Below are positions 1-11,602 of a stretch of DNA of 64,000 nt, in pieces. The DNA comes from Anthopleura xanthogrammica (Eukaryota; Cnidaria; Anthozoa; Actiniaria; Actiniidae). How positions within the stretch are numbered: position 1 is the first letter of the stretch; each line of letters opens with the position of its first letter. The translations under genes were made by a program, and so were the position numbers. Where the stretch lies: the NCBI GenBank assembly GCA_964019055.1, contig OZ025217.1, positions 6,190,557-6,254,556 of the forward strand. The letters run 5' to 3'. The notes beneath the pieces are model-generated. The model was not told where the DNA came from. It searched no databases and saw only the letters and a program-made list of their open reading frames with translations.

Positions 1-240
1 TTAGTACAACTGAAATGAAAATCAAAAATATAACATGGTGGAATCTCGCAGCATTTGAATTCAGTTGGTCACTTTGAATTACGGTATCTTCAGCTGGAAC
101 ACTCAGCATCACGGAGCGTACCTTTGATGATGAGAACCTTCAAGTATCTTGGTCTTTGTCCTTGCTTGAAAGAGCTGCGTAGTGCAATGAGATGGGAGGT
201 TTGGCTTACTTCTATTTATGCTGCTTGTAAATAGAAATTT
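1..240 (-). other. 5' end of class II peptide gene H, cut by window edge
   Basis: Read on the minus strand, this matches the 5' part of genes F and G. A noncoding first exon ends at 122 with a GTACGC donor. A short 5'UTR intron follows, and its acceptor (TTTCAG on the minus strand) is at 10-11. Only the first nine bases of the coding exon (1-9) remain, so the start codon and peptide lie outside the window. The match to the 60.8-61.0 kb copy is nearly base for base, which supports another class II gene to the left. Transcription start is unknown. Confidence 0.6.
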
Positions 241-1600
241 CTAATATTGATTAAAAAGAGTTCTAATTTGTTTGACGTCAACTTAAAATAGGATGGGATG
301 AAAAACAACGATTGTTTTTCCAGGAAAATTTAAACATACACGTGGGGTTTGTTATCAAAAACAAGGCAAAGTTAAACCAAAATAAAAATAATACATATTT
401 TCTTATACGAGAAAATAGCCAAAGACAGAACGTAGCCTTTTCTTGATTCACTAGCCCTTTCCGTTTAGTGGTTTTGCCGTTTCAGTGTTTATAATAATAA
501 ATAATTTAAAATTGATATTGCGTATGTTCCATGGAAAGATGCTCACATGTGTTTTCAAGATAATAATATTTTCAGTTGTTCGTGCTACTCATTACGCTTC
601 TTTTGTGCTTAGCAACCACCCGCGTGCATCCATGCATGACTCGATAGATTCACACTACATATGAACCATTCCTTCAAAATACTAAATTTGCTACGACTAT
701 GGTACAAAAGTCTAGACGGTGAACTAAAAGAAGGAAAAGTATATTTTCCTAGTGCAGTGTTTATCACTAACAGATTGGGAATAGGCGAACTTTCCCAATC
801 TGTAGCATATCAATTGATGATCATTCATATCATTCACTGAATGTTATCGTGTATCATAGAATTTTATTTAGAATTGTGCCCGAAATTTTGAAAATGAGTA
901 CTAGAAGTTATGTAGTAATTTTTGCACCCGTAAATATATATATACGTTTGGGTGGCAGGAATAGCCAAATAGAAACGAGGACGGCTAACAGAAGACTTGG
1001 ATCCGGCACGTATTAGGATAAGTGGAAAATGTCAACGTTTTACAACATACTATTAAAATGTTCCTTTTTTAAAAAAAATGCTTTCTATAACAAAAACGTT
1101 TTTATTAGACGTGAATTTTTCACTTGCACAATCTACTTAGGTTTAATTTGTTCGACTGTCAGCTAAGAAAAGAATAAAATAAAAAACTTTTTTTTTCTTT
1201 TCCCCAAAAACATACACCACGTGGGGTTTGGTATCGAAAACAAGACAAAGTTAGACGTTTAATGACAGAAGAAGTTCAAGTTTTAAAATTGAACTGTTCA
1301 AATAACTAAACAAATAATATAAAATTGTGAAGTTTGTGTGTCGTTAGCGCTACAACGCCATTGAGCATCCATGCACGCTGAATTTTGGTTATTGCTCTGC
1401 ACCTTGTAGAGGTGTGTTTCGGCCATTTTACAGGATATTTGGTAAACGTTCTTCAGAATTATCACAAAAAAGAAAAAAACTAAGGAATCCTGAAAAAAGT
1501 CATTATCTTGAAAACAATGAAACGTGGCAAACAACTAAAGGGAAAGGGCTTGTGAATCAAGAAAAGGCTACGTTCTGTCTTTGGCTATTTAAATTGTACA
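240..1600. repeat. Spacer block alpha, copy 1
   Basis: About 1.3 kb of noncoding sequence that recurs at 42.44-43.78, 43.79-46.89, 61.07-62.44 and 62.45-64.0 kb, with a partial copy at 23.47-23.86 kb. Its ends (about 410-500 and 1505-1600) are imperfect inverted repeats of one another; both contain the CCAAAGACAGAACGTAGCC motif or its complement. This is the architecture of a nonautonomous foldback or DNA element. Short reading frames here keep no recognisable domain and are not called genes. Confidence 0.6.
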
Positions 1601-2815
1601 AGAAAAGATTTTTCTATTTTTTTGTACATCAAGGTGTGGTTATTATGTAGTTTCTGTATTCTTTTTCCTTTCCTAGTTTGGATGATTATTTTTCGAATTG
1701 TAAGCTTGGCTTAACTACAAACTGTCTAGTAGTTATAAAGATTCATCTTCAAAAACATTGTCTCGTTTTTGGCTTTTTTTAAAAGAAGCTTGATATCAAT
1801 CGGACTATCGCCTCGTACTACTCATTACTCTGTCAACTAAAAATAGGCCGATAAAATGAAAAACAACGATTTTTTTCTGCACGAAAACATGCACGTGGGG
1901 TATCAAAAACAAGGCAAAGGTTGCTACGTATTTGCTGCTTCTGAAAACCGGATAATTCAGTTTTTGCCGTTCTCTCAGTCGCTTCGAGGCACCCTCATTT
2001 GATTTAGACTGAGATGCTACAATGAGAGGCTACATAAGTTAAGAATGGATTACACTCAATAGTTATTTTCTGTTTCGATTTCACTATTAAATCTATTATC
2101 TTATGATGATTTGACAATGATATCGTCTTTTTATCTTAACTTAAGTAGCCTCTCGTCGAGGGAATTTATTTTCCTGTTTCGAGATTCTCCTCAGTTATAT
2201 TTGTATATTTGTAACTGGAAACTATTAAACTTAAGTAAAGTAAAGTAGCCGTAAACAGCTGGATAGTAAACTTGACCGCCAGACTACCATGTACGCCATC
2301 ATCAACCCCTACAAGTCATATCAAAATCCTATATTCTGAAAAAGACTGTTCAGGAAAAAAAATTAACAATGAAATGTCAAAAGATAATCGGGAAATTTAT
2401 ATGTAAACTTTGAAAGCAAGTAAACCAAAGATAGATGTCTATCTTCGTGCTTAATTGTTTGAATATCTACAAAGAAAGAGGAAAAGAAAGACTCTTGTAA
2501 TGCTATCTGTAATGATGGATTGAGAATCCCCGCTTTCACGTTTTTCCCTAAAAAAATAAAGTTTCAGTTAAAAGAATTCAAGCCTATGAAAACAAAAGCC
2601 ATGTTTTCGAGAAAGAAAAACAAAATATTGTTTTTCATTTTAGGGGTCTTTTTCTACTTGACAGTGTAATGAGTAGTACGAGGCGATAGGCCGACTGACA
2701 TCATGCTTCTTTTAAAAAAAGCCCAAAACGAGACAATATTTTTGAAAATGAATTTTTATAACTACTATACGCAGTTTGTAGGTAAGTCTAGCTTAAAGTA
2801 AAATTCGATAAATAA
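1540..2815. repeat. Spacer block beta, foldback repeat, copy 1
   Basis: Sequence at about 1540-1850 returns as its reverse complement at about 2650-2815 and continues at 5290-5430 beyond an insertion. The arms are roughly 250-300 bp around an 800-bp centre. The same structure occurs at 23.85-25.84 kb and 46.86-48.42 kb. No transposase frame is visible, so this is a nonautonomous foldback-type repeat. It shares its outer arm with block alpha. Confidence 0.55.
2024..2154. mobile_element. 131-bp MITE inside block beta
   Basis: Begins GAGAGGCTACATAAGTTAAG and ends with the inverse complement of the same motif with one mismatch, giving terminal inverted repeats of about 21 bp. Related copies lie at about 24.31-25.04 kb (interrupted by a second element) and 47.33-47.46 kb (decayed right end). 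Confidence 0.6.
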
Positions 2816-2843
2816 TATACATACATACATACATACATACATA
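2816..2843. repeat. (ATAC)n microsatellite
   Basis: About seven units of the tetranucleotide directly left of the GGCC-rich element. A shorter run marks the same place at about 48.16 kb, where that element is absent. Confidence 0.9.
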
Positions 2844-5097
2844 CACAGTCGGATAGGGTGGTTTTGGCCCCAAAAATGGAGCCAAAATTTTGACCCTATA
2901 GTGGCCCCCTTAAAGTAGGGCTATTTTGGCACTATCGGTAGGGGCCATTTTTTTAGCTCTGATTTTGGGGCTGTTTTAGCCCCTTATTTGACCTTAAATT
3001 CTGACCCTAAAATGGCCCCTTGTGAAAAGAGTCATTTTGGCACTTCGGAAATTGGAGCTGTTTTAGCTCTGATGTTGGGGCTATTTTAGCCCTTAAGTGG
3101 GGCTAAATTCTGACCCTAAAATGGCCCCTTGTGAAAAGGGCTATTTTGGCACTTTGGAAATTGGAGCTATTTTAGCTCTGATGTTGGGGCTATTTTAGCC
3201 CTTATTATTAGGGCCGTTTTTTGGCTCAATTTTAAAGGGGCCAATTTATCCCATGTCTAGAGCCACTAAATGATCCGGAAATCGCCTTTTTTGCTCCATA
3301 ATCGGTGTAGTCATTTTTATTCATATTAAAAAAACTGTTGAAGACTTGTTTACAGTGTAACCATGATTTAATAAAAATAGCAATCACAATCAGAGACAAA
3401 AGCGAATTTTCAATTTAGTCAAAAACCTAAAAAAACCTAATTATCTGAAAACATTGTATATTCTTTATATCATGAGTACATCAGTTTATACTTGCAAGTA
3501 GCTGCTACTCCTTTACTCTACATGACTGTATGTAGTCAATTGCTGCTCCATATATAATGTGTAATCTCCATCTCTAAGTAGAAGCAAACAAAACCATGAG
3601 CTTAAAAAGTATTGAAAAAGCGAAACCATAGATAATTATAGGCAATTCTACACAATTCACCGGCTTCTATTATCAAAAATTAACCCTAAAAAAAACATTT
3701 GAAGCTCCATGAAGTTTATTATTACAGTTGTAAACTTTTAAAGGCAAAGGACAAAGGTTCGGCTAAAATAATCTACTCACCGATAATTTAGCCATCTTCA
3801 AGGAAAAAAACTGATCCAAAATGATCTTGAACATCTTAAGTGCCGTTCTTCTGAGTTTCAGTCAATATTCTTACCCAAAAGGGTTTAAAAGAATCACATA
3901 AAGAAGCTACTGTTCGCCATGTCGTTGGCCATGCTTCTTGAAAATGGCGGGCTTTGAAATGCCTTCCCCGCTGAGAATCATGGTCTTTCGGGACGCAATG
4001 AATTATGGGATCATTTTTTCGGGCAGGTTTGCATTTCATATACGTTATTGGCTATACAATCAAATGATATTTACTCAAATCGCTTTTTCTCTACGGCAAA
4101 GTTTGTAATTTATCTATTTCAAAAAAATATTTGCACGATCAATTCAAAATAAAAAACAAATTTAGACAAGATATGTATGGAGCCAAAATGGCCCCCTGGA
4201 TTCTAAAATAGCACCTTGGTTTCCATTTTACAGATTTTAGCCCATGATAGAACCAGAACAGCTTTATATATAGGATATAATATTATAATTAACCTTTTCT
4301 TTTATATGGTAACCCGATTAGCAAATAGTAAACTTAAACAGCCCTTTGGGCCAAAACAGCCCTAAATGTAATAGGGCCAAAAAGGCTCCCGCAAACTGAA
4401 ATAGCCCCTCGTCCCATTTTGGCCAGCCTTTGGGCCAAAACAGCCCTAAATGTAATAGAGCTAAAATGGCTGTGGCAGAGCCAAGATAGCTTCTTATTCT
4501 GTTTTGGCCTACCCTTGGACCAAATCAACACTAAATGTCAGAAGGCCAAAATAGCTCTTGTAATCTAAATTGGCCCCTTATACCATTTTGGCCTTTCATG
4601 GGGCCAAAACAGCACTTGATGTCAGAGGGCCAAAATAGCTCTTGTAATCTAAATTGGCTCCTTATACCATTTTGGCCTTTCATGGGGCCAAAACAGCACT
4701 CGATGTCAGAGGGCCAAAATAGCTCTTGTAATCTAAATTGGCCCCTTATACCATTTTGGCCTTCCATGGGGCCAAAACAGCACTTGATGTCAGAGGGCCA
4801 AAATAGCTCTTGTAATCTAAATTGGCCCCTTATACCATTTTGGCCTTCCATGGAGCCAAAATGACACTAGATGTAATTCTATCAAATTTACACTTGGACA
4901 TCCAAGATAGATTTTCCCCTTGATTTGGCCTAGTTGAGGGGGCCAAAATAGTACCGATAGACCCATACCAAAATAGCTTTTGTAGGGCCATAATGGTATT
5001 TTGTTCCATTTTAGCCCTCTTCAGGGCCAAAATAGCACTAGTCTAAAAAAGCCGAAATGGCTCTCTGGGGCCAAATGGTCCTCTCAAATTTACTGTG
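2844..5097. mobile_element. 2.25-kb GGCCAAAA-rich nonautonomous element
   Basis: The whole segment is built from degenerate GGGCCAAAATAGC-like and inverse TTTTGGCCCC words, which makes it unlike its AT-rich neighbours. It starts CACAGT and ends ACTGTG, flanked on both sides by TA. The copy of block beta at 48.16 kb runs directly from the ATAC microsatellite into the TTTATTTAAACACGG sequence that follows 5100 here, which serves as an empty site. No transposase is encoded. The superfamily cannot be named from such short ends. Confidence 0.6.
4530..4870. repeat. 84-bp tandem repeat, four copies
   Basis: The ATGTCAGAGGGCC start recurs at 4535, 4619, 4703 and 4787, an exact 84-bp period with few differences. 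Since 84 is divisible by three, open frames of just over 100 codons appear on both strands. They are products of the period, not genes. Confidence 0.9.
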
Positions 5098-5434
5098 TAG
5101 TTTATTTAAACACGGTAAATCATCAGTAAAATATATGTACAATAATAAAATAATAATATATAAAGTGATACATATATATGTAAAATCAAATTCGTCTATT
5201 GTTTTACAATATTGCCGTGTGGAATCATCCAAATCATCCAAACTAAAGGAAAAAGGATACAGAAACTACATAATACATAAATTCGAAAAATAATCATCCA
5301 AACTAAAGGAAAAAGGATACAGAAACTACATAATAACCATAATGTTAGCTCAAAAAATAGATCAATATTTTCTTATCAATCAAATAGCCAAAGACAGAAC
5401 GTAGCCTTTTCTTGATTCACTTGCTTCTCCGCTT

Positions 5435-6047
5435 CCAGGTGATCTTGATGTCTAACATCAGCCAATCAGAGTGCAGCAGCAAAATATTATAAAAACGCAC
5501 AGAATCCTTTGCGCGCCTAGAGTTTATCGTCTTACAAGAGCCACAAAATGGCCGCGAAGCTCTATGAAACAAGGATAGAAAATAATTTTAAAGACTAATC
5601 CCGCTTTGTCATGTGGACATCAGCCGTTTAACGGTAAAGCGCCGACCTTGGACATCATGAATTCTCAGATTTCGTCTGCAGTCTTTCACAAAGAAGACGA
5701 TTAAACTCTTCTTCTATCCCGGAGTACATTTTTACGACGATGTCACTCAAGTCAAGATCGCTATTTCGAGTATTAAACGTACTAAACGAAATGTCTCTGC
5801 CTTTCTATTACCAGTAACTAGGTTTTAAAGCCGGTGTTGTAATAAGCATAAATATTTTTAGCTTATAAGCTCTGTAGAGGCTGCGATTCCTATCAATTTT
5901 GCCGTAATCTCTGCATCTTCGGGAAGCTGGTTTAAATTTGATGCCGCCATGTTGGATTCAAATAGTGTAGCGCCCGCAATGACTTTTGGGATACGTTTTT
6001 AAAATGATTTTGGCTTCGCGCTAAAATGACGTCAACAGATCACCTGG
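5435..6047. mobile_element. 613-bp element with CCAGGTGATCT inverted ends
   Basis: Starts CCAGGTGATCT and ends AGATCACCTGG, an 11-bp perfect terminal inverted repeat. Homologous spacers at 25.85 and 48.43 kb read straight through from CTCCGCTT to AGTTGTTT, so they show the empty site; two T bases are shared at the junction. No protein is encoded. The interior contains ordinary-looking host sequence. Confidence 0.65.
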
Positions 6048-6498
6048 TTAGTTGTTTCCAGTTGATGGCTAAACTCAGAGGTTATTATCATTAAAGTTTT
6101 TTTTCTTTGAAGCCTTTCTTGCGATTTATCACTGCTTCTTGTTAACGTTCTGCAGCGACAATTTAGAAATGCCTCCCCCTCCTCCTCGTACAATTAATAC
6201 ATCAACACGAAAATAGAGAAAAATGGGAATTTATTAAGTATAAATTGTGATCTGAAAAATGCGGTAGAACAGAATTACATATAACTTACTCAAGGTTAAT
6301 TTATGAATACAATGAATTATGAATTATGAATTTTTAAAGTATAGACAGCCTAATATAAAGAAAAACAAAATAAACATCCATTATTTCATTAACAAGCAGC
6401 ATTATTAGAAGTAAGCCAAACCTCCCATCTCATTGCTCTACGCAGCTCTTTCAAGCAAGGACAAAGACCAAGATACGTGAAGGTTCTCATCATCAAAG
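6048..6498 (+). promoter_or_regulatory. Upstream region and noncoding first exon of gene A
   Basis: A GTACGT donor at 6499 follows a segment conserved upstream of B (donor 26554), C (49139) and, inverted, F, G and H. It therefore looks like a noncoding 5' exon joined to the acceptor TTTCATTTCAG ending at 6611. An AT-rich AATATAAAG motif near 6353 is a possible core promoter, but neither it nor the transcription start is certain. The rest shows no gene. Confidence 0.45.
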
Positions 6499-6628
6499 GT
6501 ACGTTCTGTGATGCGGAGTGTTCCAGCAGAAGATACCGTAATTCAAAGTGACCCAATTCAAATGCTGCCAGATTCCATCATGTTATATTATTTCTTTGAT
6601 TTTCATTTCAGTTGTACTAAGCTCAGCC

Positions 6629-9600
6629 ATGTCCAGGATGAATATGTTTCTGCTATTGGTCGTTTTGGGGGTGATCTGCATGCAGACTGCCTACGCAGAG
6701 AAAAGAGAAATGCTTGACGAGGTTTTGGACAAGCGCTGTAACTGTAAGAAGTTAAGATCAAATATGAGGCTGTAAGGGTAACAAAGATGTAGCAAAGAAC
6801 ATTACCTCAACACAATGAAAACCACATTCACAATCACAATCACGTGCACGCTGTACCAAAATGAACATCAGCAATGAAAAGAGCACCTCGATATCATATA
6901 ATATAGGAGAAGTGGCACTGATGTAGCAAAGATGTATCAAAGAACATTACCTCAACACAATGAAAACCACATTCACAATCACAATCACAATCACGCCATA
7001 TCAAAATGAACATCAGCAATGAAAAGAGCACCTCGATATCATATAATATAGGAGAAGTGGCACTGATTTTAATTCACGCCAGCTGAAAAATTGCCCTGTC
7101 AAGCTGGACATTTGCTTTGGTTGTTTCCTTTTAAGCGAATCGAATTTGTATAGGTAATCGTATAGGGCCGAGTAAAATTAAGGATTAATTTCACGAGTGT
7201 TTTCAAAACTTTGAAAACAGAAGTGAAATTAATCCCTAATTTTACGAGGCCCCATAAGATTACCCGTTTATCATATACAGGGTAAAATTCAAAGAAAAAA
7301 ATCCGTATTTAGGAAACCAATATAATGCCCGTGCGCTGTCAATCATTCTGAACTATCAAATCGAAAGTAGTCATGGTTCAAAAGAATTTTAGTTCAAACG
7401 TGTTTCTACCAATGTGCTCACTTCTCTTCTATCAATCTTTGGACAATAATACTTAAGTTTTCTCCTTTACTAAAGAATATCATCGATCATTGAGCCTTAA
7501 CAATAATTATTTGGCAAGTTTTCCTTGCGGATCCTGCTAAATGAAATGTTAAATCTTCAAAAACGAACTCGGAAGTGCTTCAACCGAAAGAAAGGCAAAC
7601 GTACGAGATCGATCAGTCATCATTCAAGTCAAAAACCATTAAACATGCATAGTGCATGTACGTGCTAGAATTCTAAGGACCAAGTTTTTAATCTGAATCT
7701 GAAGACAAAGGAAGAATACGTTTAAAGAGAGGCGTTTTGACTGATTAAGTCCAGACTAAGATGACTGTGCTGAATTATTTCCAGCGAAGTTCAAAGTCAC
7801 ATTGCAGCTTGTGAAGTTGTAGGAAGACATGGAATCTGAGGCTGTAACTGACCAAAAACCTTTCTAGGAGAAGTTAAGAAAAGGTTAAAGACCTTCAACC
7901 TCACTTTTCAGGAGTCTGGTTCGTAGTCTTTGACGTTTTCTTTACGTATTTCAGCGAAAAACCGGCAAAAGGTAAGCTTATTGTCGATCTCAGCAGATGT
8001 CTCGTACATCTCCGATTTATTTTGTGAATTTCTTTTACGAGCCCTGTTAACGAAAAAAACGTACATCTAGGTACAACTATGCTAGTTCTAGACTTCTCAT
8101 TTTTGCTTAAACTTTTTAGGGTTTATTATCCTTATTTTTTATTTATTTAATATTATTTTAAAATGTTTTTTCGTCTACCGACGCATCGCCAAAGCAAAAC
8201 GGGAAGCCTTTTATGAGCGTTGCTATGCAACTGAACTACCAATCATTTTCTAGTAATTCGGCCCCGAATTAAGGAAAAAGCCCTCCTTCATTGGCCAATC
8301 AGCATCAAGTAATTTTGCCCTGCATATGATAAGTATTAATATCGCTACTACTCGAAACAAACCGTAAACAATCGTTTCTTGCATTCTCACGGATATTTGT
8401 AGTGGTTGCCCGTGGAAAGATCTCAGGAGAGATTTGTAAATGGTGACTGTCTAGAAGAGTAGCTTCACATAAACTTTCACTGAGTAAACCTAAACAAATT
8501 GTGAGCCTACGTGTCTGCAATTCCTCGAAAAGCAGGGTTTTCTTGTCGAATGTGTTTCCAGCGTCGGTATTTTCTCTCTCTTCATTTACCAGAGCCGAGA
8601 CAAACTAACAAGCGAACAAGCGAAGACGTAAACAAGATCCCGGCTATGGGTTGTAAACGGAGAACAGTGCTTGGAAATAGTTGAAACTGACGCAACTTCA
8701 TTAATTGGCTCAAATCAAAGTAAATTTCACTCCAAAATTTCAGTATATCCAAGTCTTATCAAAACCATGGAACACGTTTCCCAATAGAAACGACCATAAA
8801 TTGGATTTTCTAAAAAGAAGCAGTGGCCGAGCGATTTAACTGAATAAATTCCTGTATACAATATTCAAAAGCCGTGATTTTCGCACATTGAAAGTTACGG
8901 CGGCCCGAGAGATACTCAGAAAAACCGAATTACTATTAAAATACTCCAAAACAAACCCTAAATTTTACCTGGCTAACATGTTCAAATTGCTGCCAGAATA
9001 ACTTTCAAACGAATGCATATTTTTGCTCGATATGGTAGGAGTGTATTTATCAAAATATTCACGCAAGGAAAAAAATATATCTCTGGTTTGAAAGAGAATT
9101 AACTTTTAGTATTTAGCCAGTAGGTAGTGTATTTCAATGTGCGAAAATCACGGCTTTTGAATATTTCAGCGAATTACTTGAAATATAACAGATTGATTTT
9201 CTTTAAAATAGTTGGAATCGTTTTGCAATAGCTTTTGCAAAAGTTGATGATGTCGTTTACCGCTTGTCTAGGTCTCATCGAGTTTGAGAGTTATTCGATA
9301 AAAATCAATTTCAACAATATTTATTTATCGTTGCCAAGGAAACGTCAATCAAGCTAAAATTAACATCATTTTAAAATTTCATCTTAGCTCTATAACTGGT
9401 CCAAAAATCAAGTATATAGGTATAAGTTAAGGCTATGAATAAGCCAAATGAAAACGAAAGGTATGATCTGAAAAATACTATAGGAAGCCACCTTAGGTTT
9501 TAGAGGTAATTATTAAGGCAGCACTTTCTCCTCAGTTATTTTAATTAAGAACCTGAGTGTTGGTCCGGCAAGGGGATTGAACAACGATGTCCCGCATGAA

Positions 9601-10841
9601 AGTCTAATTAGCTCAACCAACTGAGCCAACCGGTTGGCGGTTGAATCATTATGTTGATAACGGTTGACTTTTAATATATTTTTTTTGATTGAATAGTCAT
9701 AGATGACTGTATTGGGTATTGCGAAGACAGGAACGTTACTTGTGCCTCTAGTTATCACAATTGTGGGAGAGAATTTTCGTGTCCCGGTTGTCGCAACAGA
9801 TGTTGTTGGTACGTATTAACGTATTGTTTATATTACAATGGCCGTTTTGATACAAGTTTTAGAAAAGTGCTGAAACAGCTCCGGGATCGCCTGGGGTGTC
9901 ACTCTTTATTCGAATTGTCCTTTAGGAGATTAGTTAGAGTGAAAACACTAAACCCGTGAAATAGATATTAGACTAATACACTTTAGAAGACAAAAATCCC
10001 ATTGTTTTCTTTTGTGTTTATTTGACTATTACACTTTTACAAACAATTTTTATTTCACGGGTTAAGTGACTTCACTCTAACTTTACGAGTACGAGAGGTT
10101 TCCTATAAACCGACTAGAAAGGCGTTTCCTCAGTAGGGGTGGTTTTTAGGAGGAATTTCTTACTAGACCGCTATCGCACTGACCCCCCCCCCCCCCCCCC
10201 CCCCCCTCCGACATGTTTTTTTTTTTTTTTATGAAAGTAATTGGCAAAATTCTTCGGCGGTTGCATTTGCTCTCAAAAATAGTGGCAAATCAAAAGATAC
10301 AATGCTTGCAATCTAAATACTGTAGTAGTTAATAACGATTTTACTTTCTCTAGTCCTGACCAATAGGAAACCACCAAGTTAACTGGCCGATCGTAAAGAA
10401 GTGATGAGACCCATCTACTGAACAAGCCTGACAAAAGACTAACTTGATAATAAATTATTATCAAAGATAACGAAATAAATTAATGATATTGATTTTTTCG
10501 GTAGCGTTAACGGCCAAGATCGACCAGCAATGCGTGACAAACATAAACTAAAAATTCAATAAAAGTTGCAGCACGTCAAGGTTGCTTGTGCTCATATAAC
10601 TTGCATGCTTTGGTTTGTGCGAAGCAAAAAATAAAATGGAGAATTTTAGAACTCTGTATTCGAATAAGTTTTAGAGTGCGATTCTAGCGATGAGGCTGAA
10701 TCTGAGTACAAATATATTGAGCTGACTGTTCTGGATCCTCAAACTCCACTGCGATGTCGTGTTAGCTCGTCCTGTTACATTTCTGAGTATTGTGTGGTCA
10801 AGTGTGATCATGTATTTAACGCACGCACAGCAAATTTCTAG
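6629..10841 (+). CDS. Class I secreted cysteine-rich peptide precursor, gene A
   Basis: Three coding exons: 6629-6743 (phase 1 out), 9703-9808 (phase 2 out) and 10688-10841 with TAG stop; 375 nt, 124 residues. Exon 1 gives a signal peptide (hydrophobic FLLLVVLGV, likely cut after AYA, residue 23) and an acidic propeptide ending KR at 35-36. Exon 2 adds eight Cys spaced C-X3-C-X6-C-X6-C-X5-C-X2-C-X3-CC, with GREFSCP before the end. A Cys codon is split across the last junction. Exon 3 is acidic, then carries four more Cys. The predicted mature chain of 88 residues has 14 Cys. Donors are GTAAGA and GTACGT; acceptors end CATAG and TTCTAG. The family is not firmly recognised; the GYH-C and RCC-C spacing recalls sea-anemone toxins of the Ueq 12-1 type, so a secreted toxin-like or defence role is inference. 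Met4 or Met6 could also start translation. Confidence 0.72.
7153..8341. mobile_element. 1.19-kb insertion in intron 1 of gene A
   Basis: Gene B reads from GAATTTGTATA directly into TCGCTACTACTC at 27.09 kb, while A and C carry about 1.2 kb between these points, so B supplies the empty site. The left end is a hairpin (about 7153-7265) whose arms around AAGGATTAATTTCAC are inverted copies. A TTATCATATACAGGG motif near 7268 recurs inverted at about 8315-8337. No open frame of note; a nonautonomous DNA element is likely. Confidence 0.6.
8562..9502. repeat. Gene A-specific intron segment with 33-bp inverted repeat
   Basis: This stretch is mostly missing from genes B and C, which have a short different sequence after GTGTTTCCAG. 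It contains a perfect 33-bp inverted repeat (8861-8893 and 9132-9164) about 240 bp apart, containing AGCCGTGATTTTCGC. It may be a foldback element, but its outer borders are not clean. Confidence 0.5.
9503..9641 (-). mobile_element. tRNA-derived SINE, antisense in intron 1 of A
   Basis: On the minus strand it shows a Pol III A box like TGGCTCAGTTGG and a B box like GTTCAATCCC, then CCGGACCAACACT, typical of cnidarian tRNA-SINEs. It lies about 60 bp before exon 2. The same SINE sits at the same place and orientation relative to the gene in B, C, E, F and G, so it predates the split of the two gene classes. Confidence 0.75.
9933..10081. mobile_element. 149-bp MITE in intron 2 of gene A
   Basis: Begins GTTAGAGTGAA and ends TTCACTCTAAC, with longer inverted ends containing AACCCGTGAAATA. 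Near-identical copies occur in B (27812-27960) and C (51626-51774). Relatives sit at a different site, intron 1, in E, F and G. Confidence 0.75.
10183..10230. repeat. Poly(C)-poly(T) tract in intron 2
   Basis: A run of more than 20 C is followed a few bases later by a run of T. The matching tract in C (51877-51919) has a different length and in B it has collapsed to four C. Length here is likely to be unstable or mis-sequenced. Confidence 0.9.
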
Positions 10842-10861
10842 ATACGTGAATAAGAAGAAAC

Positions 10862-11303
10862 TGTATGTTAGAGCAAATCAATCAATTGGAGTCTTTATAT
10901 ATAATCCGTGCAAAATCAAAAATTATAGGAGAATATATTTACAAGAAAGCCATCGTTTCTTTCCCCTTGCCGTGCAAGCTAGCGCAGACTCTTACCCAGT
11001 CGCTTCCCTTACTCGCTCTTTAATTTGGGTGATGGGAAGAATTTTGGGTGGGTTCGCGGTGCCTCAAGGGAAGCCCTTGCGTGCCGTAAATCATTTTCAC
11101 ATATTCCATCATGAGTAGAAAGACATAAAACCTTAGTGACTTAAGTAACGACTGGGTACGAGTCTGATAAGTGTGGTTAACTCTTCCGATCGAAGCTGAT
11201 AAAGTTTCTGTATTCTGCCATTTTTCAGCCTTCTTGCGATATATCACTGGTTCTTGTTCACGGTCGAAAGACCGCTGGCCATACATATGCCTAATACATT
11301 ACA
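10862..11303 (-). repeat. Gypsy 3' LTR, unit 1
   Basis: Read on the minus strand it starts TGTAATG directly after a purine-rich tract (AAGAGGGGAGGAGA) and ends CATACA, the usual TG...CA form, about 442 bp. The same LTR is at 52551-52991 and a cut version starts at 28708. Confidence 0.75.
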
Positions 11304-11602
11304 TCTCCTCCCCTCTTAATCCATTTCGTTCCTTCAAAGTTCAAAGTTTATCTCGGCGTTTCCGTAGGTTTTACCGCATTGTCTTATAAGTCCAGTCTAT
11401 CTGGGGGTCGTGGGGGACACAGTCACGTTTTCTGTTGGGCTGGTCGAAACAACGTTCTCTGGAAGGGTCTCAAAAAACTCAGGAAGTTCCATCGGACTTG
11501 CCTTTGGTGTCTGCCACTCAGCTTGGTTCTGAGGTCTTGGGACAACATCTGACTTCTTTATCTGGTCGATGTGTCTCCTCTACACTATACCTGGTGCAAC
11601 CT

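Noticed and set aside
1414..1650. 78-codon frames in block alpha on both strands (also at 23681, 43599, 46609, 62183 and 63721)
   Set aside because: These are repeat DNA; the frames shift between copies and no protein feature is conserved.
4531..4864. Open frames of 106 and 109 codons on opposite strands
   Set aside because: Both follow from the 84-bp period of the tandem repeat; the sequence is low-complexity GGCC-rich DNA with no domain.
6110..6170. Possible solo LTR fragment upstream of A, B and C (CTTGCGATTTATCACTG)
   Set aside because: It resembles a part of the Gypsy LTR next to its purine tract, but the match is short and no LTR borders are visible, so it is not called.
6508..6775. 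Longer frames over exon 1 of gene A starting upstream or reading past the donor
   Set aside because: The upstream starts lie in the 5'UTR intron before the TTTCAG acceptor. Read-through past the donor gives a short unrelated end, while splicing keeps frame with a conserved Cys-rich exon in all copies. The same applies at 26563-26830 and 60665-60910.
9513..9758. 81-codon minus-strand frame before exon 2
   Set aside because: It lies over the tRNA-SINE and exon 2 in antisense; no domain.
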